From NCBI RefSeq assembly GCF_004698125.1, contig NZ_ML214297.1, positions 372,001-436,000 on the forward strand: a stretch of DNA of 64,000 bases. The letters run 5' to 3'. The notes beneath the pieces were generated by a model, which did no database searches, had not been told where the DNA came from, and saw nothing but the letters and a program-made list of their open reading frames with translations. Source of the DNA: Halosimplex halophilum (GTDB lineage: Archaea; Halobacteriota; Halobacteria; Halobacteriales; Haloarculaceae). Positions within the stretch are counted from its first letter, which is position 1, and every line of letters starts with the position of its first letter. Positions 1 to 8,581 of the stretch are shown here, one piece after another. Both the position numbers and the translations under genes were made by a program.

Positions 1-1086
1 CAGGCCGTCCGCGACGGGTTCGCCGTCCGCGCCGCCGACACCGAGGGGGCGACCGAACGCGACCCCGCCGCGCTCGCTGTAGGGAGCGAACTGGACGCGG
101 ACACGGCCGTCCGCGTCGACGCCGGGCGGCCGCTCCCGGAGGGCGCCGACGCGGTCGTCGGACACGAGGCGGTCGCGACCGTGGGGACGGAGCCGGACCT
201 GAAGACGGTCGACGGCGGCGAACTGACGGTCACGGACCCCGTCGAACCCGGCGACGGCGTCCGTTCGACGGGTGCGGACGTGGCGGTCGACGAGGAAGTC
301 CTGGCCGCGGGCGACCGGATCGGCCCCTCCGACCCCGGGCTCTGCACCGCGGTCGGGCGGACCCGCGTCGAGGTCCGCCAGCGGCCGGCGGTCGGGATCG
401 TTCCGGTCGGGGGCGCTCTGGTCGGCGGCGACCCCGGCGAGGGGGAGGTCGTCGAGACCGACGGGACGACCGTCGCCGAGTTCGTCGAGGCGACCGGCGG
501 GAAAGTCGTCCTTCGCGACCCGGTCGAACCGGACCCCTACGCGCTCCGGCCGGCCGTCGAGCGCGACCTGACGAAGGACCTGCTCGTGACCGTCGGCGGA
601 ACCGGGGGCGGGGAATCCGACCGGATCGTCGACGCCATCGCCGAGCTGGGCGACGTGCTGGCAGACGGCGTCGCGCTCGACCCGGCGGGGACGACCACGC
701 TGAGCGTCGTCCGCGAGCGTCCCGTCGTGTCGATACCGGGCGACCCCGTGGCCGCGTTCGTGGCGACGACGCGATTCGTGGCCCCCGCGGTGGCGCGGCT
801 GGCCGACCGCGAACCGCCCGAGCCGCGGACCGTCGGGGCCGAACTTGCCGACTCGATCGAGAGCGACCGCGGGGTCGAGTCGGTCGTCCCGGTCGAACTC
901 GACGGCGGGGGCGAGGACGATGGCGGAAGCGGTGGCGAGGGCGCGACTCCGATCGCATCCCCCGTGGCGGACGAGCCGCTGTCGACGCTCGCCCGGGCGG
1001 ACGGGTGGGTTGCCGTCGCCGCCGACCGCGAGCGCGCGGCCGCGGGCGAAACGGTTTCCGTCGAGCGCTGGGAGGCGACCGTATGA
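1..1086 (+). CDS. moeA: MoeA-family protein, divergent paralogue (5' end outside window)
   Basis: The reading frame enters from the left edge and ends TGA at 1086, so the start is not visible. The first residues (DGFAVRAADTEGA, then LPEGADAVV) match the MoeA N-terminal region, and SIPGDPVAA near the end matches the family's GLPGNPVS loop. MoeA inserts molybdate into molybdopterin in the last steps of molybdenum cofactor synthesis. Here the usual STGDEL motif reads VPVGGALVGG and the TSGGxS loop reads TVGGTGGG, so the active-site loops are diverged. It overlaps the next moeA by four bases (ATGA), so the two are probably co-translated. Family membership is clear. Catalytic activity is doubtful, and a partner role for the downstream MoeA is possible. 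Confidence 0.85.
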   Translation, partial: QAVRDGFAVRAADTEGATERDPAALAVGSELDADTAVRVDAGRPLPEGADAVVGHEAVATVGTEPDLKTVDGGELTVTDPVEPGDGVRSTGADVAVDEEVLAAGDRIGPSDPGLCTAVGRTRVEVRQRPAVGIVPVGGALVGGDPGEGEVVETDGTTVAEFVEATGGKVVLRDPVEPDPYALRPAVERDLTKDLLVTVGGTGGGESDRIVDAIAELGDVLADGVALDPAGTTTLSVVRERPVVSIPGDPVAAFVATTRFVAPAVARLADREPPEPRTVGAELADSIESDRGVESVVPVELDGGGEDDGGSGGEGATPIASPVADEPLSTLARADGWVAVAADRERAAAGETVSVERWEATV

Positions 1087-3065
1087 GCGACCGCAAGGAG
1101 TTCCGCGACCTCGCCGACCCGGAGCGCGCCCGCGAGGGCGTCGCCTCGCTGGACCTGTCGGCGGGGACCGAGCGCGTCCCCCTCGAAGACGCCCGCGGGC
1201 GGGTCCTCGCCGAGCGGGTCGACGCCGGGCTGGACGTGCCGGGGTTCGACCGCGCCGCGATGGACGGCTACGCCGTGCGGGCGGCCGACACCTACGGCGC
1301 CGATTCGGACCCCGAGGTCCTCCCGGTCGTCGGCAGCGTCCACGCCGGCGAGAGCCCGGAGGTGAGCCTCGACGAGGGCGAAGCCGCCGAGATATCGACG
1401 GGCGCCGTCATGCCCGAGGGCGCCGACGCCGTCGTGATCGTCGAGCGAACGGAGGAAGTCGAGGCGGGCGAAACGGACGGCGACCACCCGGACCGCGAGC
1501 AGGACCGCCGCGTCCGCGTCGAGACGGCAGTCACGCCCGGCGAGAACGTCATGCTCGCCGGCGCGGACATCGCCGCCGGCGAGCGGGCGCTCGGCCCCGG
1601 AACCGAACTGACTCCCCGGGAGATCGGCCTGCTGTCTGCGCTGGGCGTCGACGAGGTTCCGGTCCGGGCGAAGCCGCGGGTCGCCATCGTTTCGACCGGC
1701 GACGAACTCGTCCGCCCGGGCGGCGACCTGGACCACAGAGCGGGCCAGATCTACGACGTGAACAGCTACGCCGTGGCGACCGCCGTCGAGGAGGCCGGCG
1801 GCGAACCCGTGGTCTACCCCCACGTCGGCGACGACATGGCCGCCATGGAGGAGACGCTCGTCGAGGCGGCCGCCGACTGCGACCTCGTACTCACCTCGGG
1901 GTCGACCAGCGCCAGCGCCGTCGACGTGGTCTACCGCGTCATCGAGGACCGGGGCGAACTCCTGCTCCACGGCGTCGCGATCAAGCCCGGCAAGCCGATG
2001 CTGGTCGGCCGGATCGGGGGCGAATCCGGCGCCACCGGCGGCGAGTCGGGCGGGGACGAGCCGGGTGCCGCCTACGTCGGCCTGCCGGGCTACCCCGTGT
2101 CGGCGCTGACCATCTTCCGGACGTTCGTCGCGCCGGCGATCCGGTCGGCCGTGGGACTGCCGGAGCCCCGGACCGCCCGCGTCGACGGCGAGATGGCCGT
2201 CGGTGAGCGCACCGAGGAGGGGCGGCGCCGGCTGCTGGCCGTCGGGCTGGTTGAGGACGCCGACGGACGGACACTCGTCTACCCGGTCGACAAGGGCAGC
2301 GGCGCGACGACGACGCTCACCGCGGCCGACGGCGTGGTCGACGTGCCCGCCGACACGAACGCGCTCTCGGCCGGCGACGCGGTGACCGTCGACCTGTTCT
2401 CGCCGGACGTGCGCCCGCCGACCCTGCTGGGCGTCGGCGAGGACGACCCCGCGCTCTCGCGGCTGCTCGACCGGCTGGAGCGGCCCCGCTATCTCGCCCG
2501 CGGCTCCCGCGGCGGGCTGCGGGAGTTGCGCGACGGGCTCGCCGACGTGGCCGTCGTCGCCGGGCCGTTCGACGCCGACGGGGAGGGCGTCGCGGACGCG
2601 GCGGCACTCGGCGGCTGGTCCCGCGAGTGGGGGCTCGTGGTTCCGGCGGGGAACCCCGAGGGGGTGTCGGGGCTCGCGGACCTGGTGGACCGCGACCTGT
2701 CGTTCGTGAACCGGGGGACGGAGTCGGGACTGCGGACGAGTCTCTCGAACGCGCTCGCGGATCTGGCCGACGAGCGCGGCGTCGACCGGCGGGACGTGAC
2801 CGAGGCTATCTCGGGGTTCGACCTCGCCGCGCGGGCCTTCGAGAGCCCCGCTCGGTCCGTGGCCGCCGGGGACGCCGACGCGGCCCTCGGACTGCGCGCG
2901 ACCGCGACGAAGCTGGACCTGGGATTCGTGCCCGTGGGCTCGCAGTCGGTTCGGGTGCTGGCCAACCCCGAGCGCCTGGAGAAAGCGAGCGTGCGGGAGT
3001 TAGACGAGCTGTTGAGCGACATTGGTTCGGTGCTGGATGGACTCGACGGCTTCGAGACCGGGTGA
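1083..3065 (+). CDS. moeA: Molybdopterin molybdenumtransferase MoeA fused to a substrate-binding-like domain
   Basis: A 660-residue protein. Residues 1 to about 420 form a complete MoeA: AAMDGYAVRAADTYGA, AVMPEGADAVV, VAIVSTGDEL, LVLTSGSTSAS and GLPGYPVSAL are all visible. Residues from about 430 to the end look like a periplasmic-binding/LysR-substrate type domain (PBP-like), a fusion known from archaeal MoeA proteins, where it is thought to sense or bind oxyanion. It makes molybdenum cofactor from adenylyl-molybdopterin and molybdate in the cytoplasm. I chose ATG 1083 because it overlaps the stop of the upstream paralogue (ATGA); an in-frame start at 1005 would lie inside that gene. A Gly/Glu/Ser-rich loop interrupts the region just before GLPGYPVS. 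Confidence 0.93.
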   Translation: MSDRKEFRDLADPERAREGVASLDLSAGTERVPLEDARGRVLAERVDAGLDVPGFDRAAMDGYAVRAADTYGADSDPEVLPVVGSVHAGESPEVSLDEGEAAEISTGAVMPEGADAVVIVERTEEVEAGETDGDHPDREQDRRVRVETAVTPGENVMLAGADIAAGERALGPGTELTPREIGLLSALGVDEVPVRAKPRVAIVSTGDELVRPGGDLDHRAGQIYDVNSYAVATAVEEAGGEPVVYPHVGDDMAAMEETLVEAAADCDLVLTSGSTSASAVDVVYRVIEDRGELLLHGVAIKPGKPMLVGRIGGESGATGGESGGDEPGAAYVGLPGYPVSALTIFRTFVAPAIRSAVGLPEPRTARVDGEMAVGERTEEGRRRLLAVGLVEDADGRTLVYPVDKGSGATTTLTAADGVVDVPADTNALSAGDAVTVDLFSPDVRPPTLLGVGEDDPALSRLLDRLERPRYLARGSRGGLRELRDGLADVAVVAGPFDADGEGVADAAALGGWSREWGLVVPAGNPEGVSGLADLVDRDLSFVNRGTESGLRTSLSNALADLADERGVDRRDVTEAISGFDLAARAFESPARSVAAGDADAALGLRATATKLDLGFVPVGSQSVRVLANPERLEKASVRELDELLSDIGSVLDGLDGFETG

Positions 3066-3155
3066 GGGTCGTCCCGGGATTCGGTTCCGTCGATCGGAAC
3101 GCAGTCGGTGACGGACGATGGGAGTCCTCGACGCGCTCGCTCGCAGGTGCCTCTA

Positions 3156-3310
3156 CCGCAGGGACAGCAGGCGGTGAACGCCCTCGACGCGCTCGCGGTC
3201 GCTGTCTCCGAAAATCGGAGATTTTCGGGATCGGGCGAGAGCACAGCTCTCGCAGACCTCCGCGGCCACCGTCGCGCGCACGAACGCGCGCTCCAGCGCG
3301 CGCCGAGTGG
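3156..3310 (-). repeat. Dispersed hairpin-rich element, copy A
   Basis: Read on the minus strand, 3310-3246 is about 90% identical to 17231-17296, and 3183-3156 matches 17362-17390; spacing between the two blocks is similar in both copies (63 and 66 bases). The core between the blocks is not conserved in sequence but holds perfect hairpins: 7-bp arms at 3235-3253 (GCGAGAG/CTCTCGC) and 9-bp arms at 3208-3228 (CCGAAAATC/GATTTTCGG). It lies in a gene-free stretch, 3066-3455. A short frame, MRATVAA..., is shared by both copies but is not maintained further, so I do not call a gene. Confidence 0.7.
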
Positions 3311-3313
3311 TCT

Positions 3314-3365
3314 GTCCGGGAGCCGTCCCGGGTGGGAACGTCCGGGAGCCGTCCCGGGTGGGAAC
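3314..3365. repeat. Tandem direct repeat, two 26-bp units
   Basis: Two identical head-to-tail 26-bp units at 3314-3339 and 3340-3365. Each starts gtccgggagc and ends gtgggaac. There is no spacer, so this is not a CRISPR. It sits next to the dispersed element and 90 bases before the inositol-phosphatase-family gene. Confidence 0.9.
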
Positions 3366-3455
3366 CCGCCGGGCGAAGCGAGGTGGGACAGGGGAAGCGT
3401 CGGTGTCGCACCACCTATCGCCTGGCTTTTTGCGCGGGCGCTCGTCGGTACGGAC

Positions 3456-4286
3456 GTGACAGACGCACACAGGCGAGTGGCCGTGGCCGAGCGGGCGGCG
3501 CGGGCGGGCGGCGCCGTCGCCCGGCAGGCGTTCCGCGGCGACCTCGCCGTCGAGACGAAGGCGGACAAGAACGACCTGGTGACCGAGTCCGACCGGGACG
3601 CACAGCGGCAGGTCGTCTCGACCGTGCGCGCGGAGTTCCCGACGGACGCGGTCGTGGGCGAGGAGGACGCCGTCCCGGTGGGGACGCCCGGCGAGGAGGT
3701 GGAGATCCTGTCGGAGGTCCCCGAGACGGGTGACACGTGGGTCGTCGACCCGATCGACGGGACGGCGAACTTCGCCCGCGGGCTCCGGACGTGGGCGACG
3801 GCCGTCGCGGCGGTGGCCGACGGCGACCTCGCCGCGGCGGCGGTCTACCTGCCGGCGACCGAGGACATGTACGCCGCGGGGGCGGAGACCGGCACCCGCA
3901 ACGGGACGGCGCTGTCGGTCAGCGACCGCTCGGACCCGGAGACGTTCGCGGTCGCGCCGGTCGGCCGGTTCGAGCGCGGGACCGGCGACGAACTGGGCGC
4001 CATCGCCGAGGCGGTCGTCGACGGACTGGGCGACTTCCGGCGGTTCGGGAGCATGCAGGCGACGCTGGCGTTCGTCGCGAGCGGCGAACTCGACGCGGCC
4101 TTCGCGACGTACACGCCCGACCCGTGGGACTCGCTGGCGGGGATCCACCTCGTCCGGCGGGCCGGCGGGACGGTCACCGACCTCGCGGGCGAGCCGTGGA
4201 CGCGCGACAGCGAGGGGATCGTGGCGAGCAACGGGCAGGCCCACGAGGCGGTCCGGGCGGTCGCGCGGGCAGCCGACTCGGCGTAG
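3456..4286 (+). CDS. Inositol monophosphatase / fructose-1,6-bisphosphatase family protein
   Basis: A 276-residue enzyme of the Mg2+-dependent lithium-sensitive phosphatase fold. Motif 1 GEEDA and motif 2 WVVDPIDGTANFARG carry the metal-binding acidic residues, and PDPWDSLAGIHLVRRAGG is the C-terminal WD motif. Family members hydrolyse inositol-1-phosphate, fructose-1,6-bisphosphate or 3'-phosphoadenosine phosphates; the sequence does not decide which. Archaeal members often serve as FBPase. I chose GTG 3456 because residues from VTDAHRRVAVAERAA align with the family, a T-rich stretch (ctttttgc, 3425-3432) lies about 27 bases upstream, and the longer in-frame start at 3108 would read through the repeat region. 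Confidence 0.88.
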   Translation: MTDAHRRVAVAERAARAGGAVARQAFRGDLAVETKADKNDLVTESDRDAQRQVVSTVRAEFPTDAVVGEEDAVPVGTPGEEVEILSEVPETGDTWVVDPIDGTANFARGLRTWATAVAAVADGDLAAAAVYLPATEDMYAAGAETGTRNGTALSVSDRSDPETFAVAPVGRFERGTGDELGAIAEAVVDGLGDFRRFGSMQATLAFVASGELDAAFATYTPDPWDSLAGIHLVRRAGGTVTDLAGEPWTRDSEGIVASNGQAHEAVRAVARAADSA

Positions 4287-4382
4287 CGACGCCCGTGGTG
4301 TCGAGTGTCCGAAACGAGCGACCGTGTCGCTCCCGCGCCCACGACCGGAAGGCTAAACAGCCAGACGCGCGGGGTACCGGCC

Positions 4383-5516
4383 ATGGAAAGCGAGCAGGCC
4401 CTGACGGAGCGGACCTGGCTGGGGGCGTTCGTCGCGGCGCTCGCGGCGCTCGCGGTCGGGTCCGTCGTCGCCACCGAGCGCGTCTACGACCAGTTCATCT
4501 GGAAGTACTTCTGGGGGCCGGTCTACTCGGACGCCAACAACGCCCGCTGTGCGGTCCTGACCGGCGACGGGATCGACCTGCACGCGACCGCCGCGGCCTG
4601 TCGGGCCGCGACCGGCGTCGTCGCGGAGACGGGCTACACGACCGTCTCGACGGTCGGCTACATGGTCGTGCTGGTGTTCATGCTCGGCGGGGTCTACCTG
4701 CTGCTCGACCGGCTGGAGGTGGGCGGCGACCGACGACTCTTCCTCTCGCTGGTCCCGTTCATGCTGTTCGGCGGCGCCGTTCGGGTCGTCGAGGACGCGA
4801 CCGACGCCGCGGTCGCGGCCGGGGTCGAACCCGTCGTCAGCTACCCGCTGAACGTGCTGTTCATCAGCCCCATCATCTACGTGACGGTGTTCCTGGTCAC
4901 GCTGGCGGCCCTGCTGGCGAGTATGTGGCTGGAATCACAGGGGACGGTCCGCAACCGCTACCGGGCGCTGGCCGGGTTCGGACTCGGCGTCCTCGCGCTC
5001 ACGCTCGCCTATCTCTTCTTCGTCGCCTTCACCCGCGAGTACGTCTCCTTCTACCCGCAGATCCTGGTCGTCGACGTGGGGCTGGCCTCGGTGCTGGCCT
5101 ACGGGATCTACCGGGCCGCCGACCGCTTCGAACCGGAGATCAACGCGGGGACGGGTGTCGTCGGACTGGGGATCCTGTGGGCCCACGCCATCGACGGCGT
5201 GGCGAACGTCGTCGCGGCCGACTGGCTCCCCGAGCTGGGCCACCCCATCGAGGCCTACGGCGCGAAACACGTCGCCAACCGGGCGATCATCGACGTGACC
5301 CAGGCGATCCAGCCGGCATCCGTGTCGGCGGCCATCGGCACGTCGTGGCCGTTCCTGTTCGTGAAGCTCGGCGTCGCGCTGGGCATCGTGTGGCTGTTCG
5401 ACGAGCGGATCTTCGAGGAGAGCCCGCGCTACGCGGTCCTGTTGCTCGTCGCGGCCGCGGCCGTCGGGCTCGGTCCGGGGACCCGGGACATCCTCCGGGT
5501 GACGTTCGCGATCTGA
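4383..5516 (+). CDS. DUF63 family multi-pass membrane protein
   Basis: A 377-residue protein with about eight to nine hydrophobic segments, resembling the archaeal DUF63 family, which has no established function. Conserved-looking features include an FFWGPVY-like stretch after the first helix (here KYFWGPVYSD), charged loops (VRVVEDATDA) and a histidine in the later segment WAHAIDGVANV. ATG 4383 is preferred to in-frame 4305, which would add an unrelated basic leader. It stands alone between the phosphatase gene and the convergent zinc-ribbon gene, so context does not suggest a job. Confidence 0.8.
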   Translation: MESEQALTERTWLGAFVAALAALAVGSVVATERVYDQFIWKYFWGPVYSDANNARCAVLTGDGIDLHATAAACRAATGVVAETGYTTVSTVGYMVVLVFMLGGVYLLLDRLEVGGDRRLFLSLVPFMLFGGAVRVVEDATDAAVAAGVEPVVSYPLNVLFISPIIYVTVFLVTLAALLASMWLESQGTVRNRYRALAGFGLGVLALTLAYLFFVAFTREYVSFYPQILVVDVGLASVLAYGIYRAADRFEPEINAGTGVVGLGILWAHAIDGVANVVAADWLPELGHPIEAYGAKHVANRAIIDVTQAIQPASVSAAIGTSWPFLFVKLGVALGIVWLFDERIFEESPRYAVLLLVAAAAVGLGPGTRDILRVTFAI

Positions 5517-5602
5517 GCCGTCGAACCGTCGGGGCGCCGGCCTGTGGTCCCCCGACGCGGTCGCTGTCGACGGCTCGGAAACCGACGGAGAATCCCGGCC
5601 GC

Positions 5603-5758
5603 TCAGACCGTCTCGAGCGCCGACTCGGGGTAGTACCGGCTGCCGCAGGTCGGGCACTCGGCGACGGTCACCTCGCCGCCCGTCGCGGGCGACGCCACTT
5701 CGGTCCGCACGAGTTGCTGGTCGCAGTCTGTACACGGGAGGTCGAACTCGCTTACCAT
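5603..5758 (-). CDS. Small zinc-ribbon protein (51 aa)
   Basis: Translation from ATG 5758 gives 51 residues with two CxxC pairs, PCTDC near residue 9 and ECPTC near residue 35, spaced as in a zinc ribbon. Haloarchaea carry many such small zinc-finger proteins of unknown role. It lies just downstream of, and on the same strand as, the YcaO-like gene, with 193 bases between them and a possible TATA box (gaatttatg, minus strand, near 5840), so it probably has its own transcript. It is too regular to be chance, with both CxxC knuckles intact and an acidic composition. Confidence 0.72.
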   Translation of the reverse strand: MVSEFDLPCTDCDQQLVRTEVASPATGGEVTVAECPTCGSRYYPESALETV

Positions 5759-5951
5759 GATACGCTCCTCTGACGGTCCGCTTCGGGCCTGCAGAAGCGA
5801 CGCCAGGTGCCGTGTGAACGGTGCGCACCCGGAAGCATAAATTCTCGCATTAGTCGGTTTCGTTCCATATTCCGCGCCGTCGGTGGGTTACAAAAATCGG
5901 GCGGGGGAACGGAGTCCGGAACGGGGACGGAGTTCGGATCGGGTGGCGACC

Positions 5952-7673
5952 TCAGGGATAGGGATGGTGGTCGCGGTCGAGGGCGGGCTCGAAGCCCATG
6001 TCGGCGGGGACCGAGCGGGCGCGCTGGCCGAAGTAGGGGTCGCCGAAGAACAGCGGCTGTGCGCTCGGGACGACGACGCGGACGGCCTCGAACCCGAGCC
6101 GTTGCACGTCCCGCGTCGTCGTTCGCGCGGCGTAAACCGAGGGGCCCGCCTCGACGACCCGGTCGAGCACGGCGTCGAGGTGGGCGCCGCCCTCCGGGAC
6201 GGTCTCGGGCCCGACGGAGGCGGCGTCGACGGTCGTCTCCGGGCTGACGAACGCCTCGACCAGCGGCGGGCGGTCGGCGTAGCGGCCGATGGCGCCGTCG
6301 GTCTCGGCGGCGCCCTCCCGTCCCATCCCGTCGAGTTCGACCCAGTTCTGGACGGCCTCGGCCAGCGCGTTGCGGGCGGCGCGGCCGGCGTCGAGGTGGG
6401 CAGCCGTCCCGAGGGCGAGCTTCGGCCACTCCTCGCGGGTGACCGCGACCGCGACGACGGGCACGTCCACGTCCTGCGTGAGCAGGAGCGCGGTCGCGTC
6501 CAGCCCCTCGGCGCCGGCGCGGGCGGCCAGCCGCTCGTAGCCCGGGTCCGACACGTCCAGCCCGAGCGGGTCGTACGTCGAGTACCAGGCGATGGTCGTC
6601 GCGTCGCGCTCGACGACCTCGTACAGGCCCGACAGCAGCGCCTCGACCGACGAGTTGCCGAGGCCGAGCCCGGTGGTGACCGCCGGCCGGATCGTCCGCT
6701 CGGGCGGCGGGTAGTGGACGATTTCGGCGGGCAGGGAGACGGGCTGTTCGGTGACCAGATCCGCCCCGCGGACCCACGGGCGCTCGGCGTCGGCGCCCTC
6801 GCCGCTCCCGACCCAGCTCTCGGGGCGGACGAACTCGGAGGGCGCGACGGCGTCGGCCAGGTCGGTCGCCGCAGCGGTCTTGAACTCCCGGCCGTGGTAG
6901 ACCCCGGCGCAGTAGCGCTCGTAGGCCTCGCCGAGCGCCTTCATGAACGCGGCGTCCCAGCCGGGGTCGACGCCGGCGGCCTGCCGGGAGGCCGTCGCGT
7001 CCGCGAAGGCGCCCGTGTCGCAGACCTGCGCGAGGTAGTACGGCGCCGGGTACGACTCCGCCTCGCCGACCTGCTGGACGACGCCGACCCGGTCGTCGAG
7101 GCCCCGTTCCGCACGCGAGAGCGACCGCTCCACGTCGCGGTCGAGGTGCCCCCGGTCGAGGACGCGGTCGCGCCCGTCGCCGCAGTCACAGCCCGGGACC
7201 GGCAGGAACTCCCGCTCGGTGTGGGGGAGTTCGACGACGGTCCCGAGCGGGTCGGTCTCGGCGGGGTCGAGCAGCTGCGTGGCGCGGCGGCCGGCGACGG
7301 CGCCGGCGAAGCGGGCGGTCGCGTCGGCGGGCGCGGCGGCCGGCTCGGCGTCGGCGTCGACGTTCGACTCGACGCGCGCGGCGAGACAGCGGTAGCAGGC
7401 CCCCTCGGGGTCGAAGGCGGCGACGGAGGCGTCGACGACCGGGACGCCGCCGACCCCGCCGAGTTCGACCGCGAGCCAGGGGACGCCCGCCTCGCGGGCG
7501 CGGTCGTTCGTCCGCTCGAACGCGGCCGCGCCGGCCCGGTCGACGACGACGCCGAGTCGCGTCGCGGGTTCGAGCGCCGCCCGCTCGCGACGCTCGACGG
7601 GTTCGTCCACGTCGCCCAGCGCCGCCGCGACCGCGTCGGCGGCGGGGCCGGTTCCGACGAGTTCGACTGTCAT
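5952..7673 (-). CDS. YcaO-domain protein with N-terminal cyclodehydratase docking region
   Basis: A 573-residue protein. Residues 1 to about 170 resemble the ThiF-like/docking part of fused azoline cyclodehydratases and hold a likely zinc site (CYRC and CDC). The rest is a YcaO domain: an acidic ATP/Mg motif (KALGEAYERYCAG), GLGLGNSSVEALLSGLYEVVERD, and NALAEAVQNWVE. It ends HHPYP, in keeping with the proline-rich C-terminus of YcaO cyclodehydratases. Such enzymes use ATP to activate peptide amides for azoline or thioamide formation. No TfuA partner, dehydrogenase or obvious precursor peptide sits beside it, apart from the 51-residue zinc ribbon downstream. ATG 7673 fits; an in-frame start at 8180 would run into tbsP. 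The reaction is inferred from the family. Confidence 0.85.
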   Translation of the reverse strand: MTVELVGTGPAADAVAAALGDVDEPVERRERAALEPATRLGVVVDRAGAAAFERTNDRAREAGVPWLAVELGGVGGVPVVDASVAAFDPEGACYRCLAARVESNVDADAEPAAAPADATARFAGAVAGRRATQLLDPAETDPLGTVVELPHTEREFLPVPGCDCGDGRDRVLDRGHLDRDVERSLSRAERGLDDRVGVVQQVGEAESYPAPYYLAQVCDTGAFADATASRQAAGVDPGWDAAFMKALGEAYERYCAGVYHGREFKTAAATDLADAVAPSEFVRPESWVGSGEGADAERPWVRGADLVTEQPVSLPAEIVHYPPPERTIRPAVTTGLGLGNSSVEALLSGLYEVVERDATTIAWYSTYDPLGLDVSDPGYERLAARAGAEGLDATALLLTQDVDVPVVAVAVTREEWPKLALGTAAHLDAGRAARNALAEAVQNWVELDGMGREGAAETDGAIGRYADRPPLVEAFVSPETTVDAASVGPETVPEGGAHLDAVLDRVVEAGPSVYAARTTTRDVQRLGFEAVRVVVPSAQPLFFGDPYFGQRARSVPADMGFEPALDRDHHPYP

Positions 7674-7762
7674 GCCAGCCCGGAGGGGGCGACGGGTAGA
7701 AAAGCCCGGGGACTCGCACGTCGGTCCGTCGGGTCCCGGCGGTCGCCTCCGACCGGAGTGGG

Positions 7763-8578
7763 TCAGTCGTAGAGCTGTTTCTGGGCGACCCGTCCGAGTT
7801 CCGGCAGGTCCGCCTCGCGAACGTCCTCTGCCAGCCGGAGCCGCAGGCGGGGACGCCCCACGTCGATGGGGACCTTCTCGGTCGTGACGAGGCCGCTGTC
7901 CTCCAGTCGGGTCTTCATCCGCGAGAAGGTGGCCTTGCTCGCCAGGCCCACGTCCTCGCCCCACTTGCTCATGTCGTAGAGCAGCTGACCGTTGCGCGCG
8001 GCGACCAGCAGGGCGATGGCGACCTCGTCGAGGCCCTCCCCTTCGCCCTTGGCGACCTCCAGGGAGTCGAGGAGCGTATCGAAGTCCTCGGCGGTGTCGG
8101 TCCCGATGTCGACGGCCAGCGTCTCGCGGACCGCCGACAGCGGCGGCGTCCGCAGCGAGTAGTCCTCGGCGTCGTCCCACTCGCGCTCGTAACGGTCCCG
8201 CACGTCCGCGACGAACGCCTCGTCGGCGGCAGAGAGCCCGCCGACGCGGTCGTCGCCGGCGACCAGCGAGACGACCGCCGACTCCGTCACCAGCAGCGAC
8301 GCCTCCGGCGGCTCCTCCAGCACCCGCAGCGCCAGCGTCCCGGCGTCGACCAGGTCGGCGGCCCGGCCCGCCACGATGAAGTCCGCGAGCACGTCCTTGA
8401 TCGGGTCGCCGGGCGCGAGCAGCCGGACGGTCGGCGGCGTCTCCACCTCGTGCAGCCCGAATATCACTTCGGCGATAGTCTCGCGGGTGGGGTTGACCGC
8501 GTAGACGACGCCGCTGCTGTCCCGAAAGACGCCAGCGAGGACCGCGCCCACGTCCGCCTCGAGAAAGTTCGAACTCAT
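7763..8578 (-). CDS. tbsP: Transcriptional regulator TbsP (DUF5821 family)
   Basis: A 271-residue protein. It starts MSSNFLEADVGAVLAGVF and has a C-terminal winged-helix part (LLYDMSKWGEDVGLASKATFSRMK..LEDSGLV, then EKVPIDVGRPRLRLRL), a pattern I associate with haloarchaeal DUF5821/TbsP. In Haloferax, TbsP acts with TrmB on glucose-dependent control of glyceraldehyde-3-phosphate dehydrogenase. The N-terminal half looks like a sensor domain. It is upstream of and co-oriented with the YcaO gene (89-base gap). A near-perfect palindrome at 8582-8594 abuts the start codon and could be an autoregulatory site. The family assignment is from memory of the sequence pattern. Confidence 0.78.
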   Translation of the reverse strand: MSSNFLEADVGAVLAGVFRDSSGVVYAVNPTRETIAEVIFGLHEVETPPTVRLLAPGDPIKDVLADFIVAGRAADLVDAGTLALRVLEEPPEASLLVTESAVVSLVAGDDRVGGLSAADEAFVADVRDRYEREWDDAEDYSLRTPPLSAVRETLAVDIGTDTAEDFDTLLDSLEVAKGEGEGLDEVAIALLVAARNGQLLYDMSKWGEDVGLASKATFSRMKTRLEDSGLVTTEKVPIDVGRPRLRLRLAEDVREADLPELGRVAQKQLYD

Positions 8579-8581
8579 CTG

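Noticed and set aside
3314..3365. Possible CRISPR repeat
   Set aside because: Two adjacent identical units with no spacer, no third repeat and no cas gene. The same holds for the arrays at 31222 and 52102.
3108..3455. N-terminal extension of the inositol-phosphatase-family gene
   Set aside because: The 116 extra residues read through the repeat element and the 26-bp duplication and do not resemble the family. GTG 3456 with a T-rich promoter element fits better.
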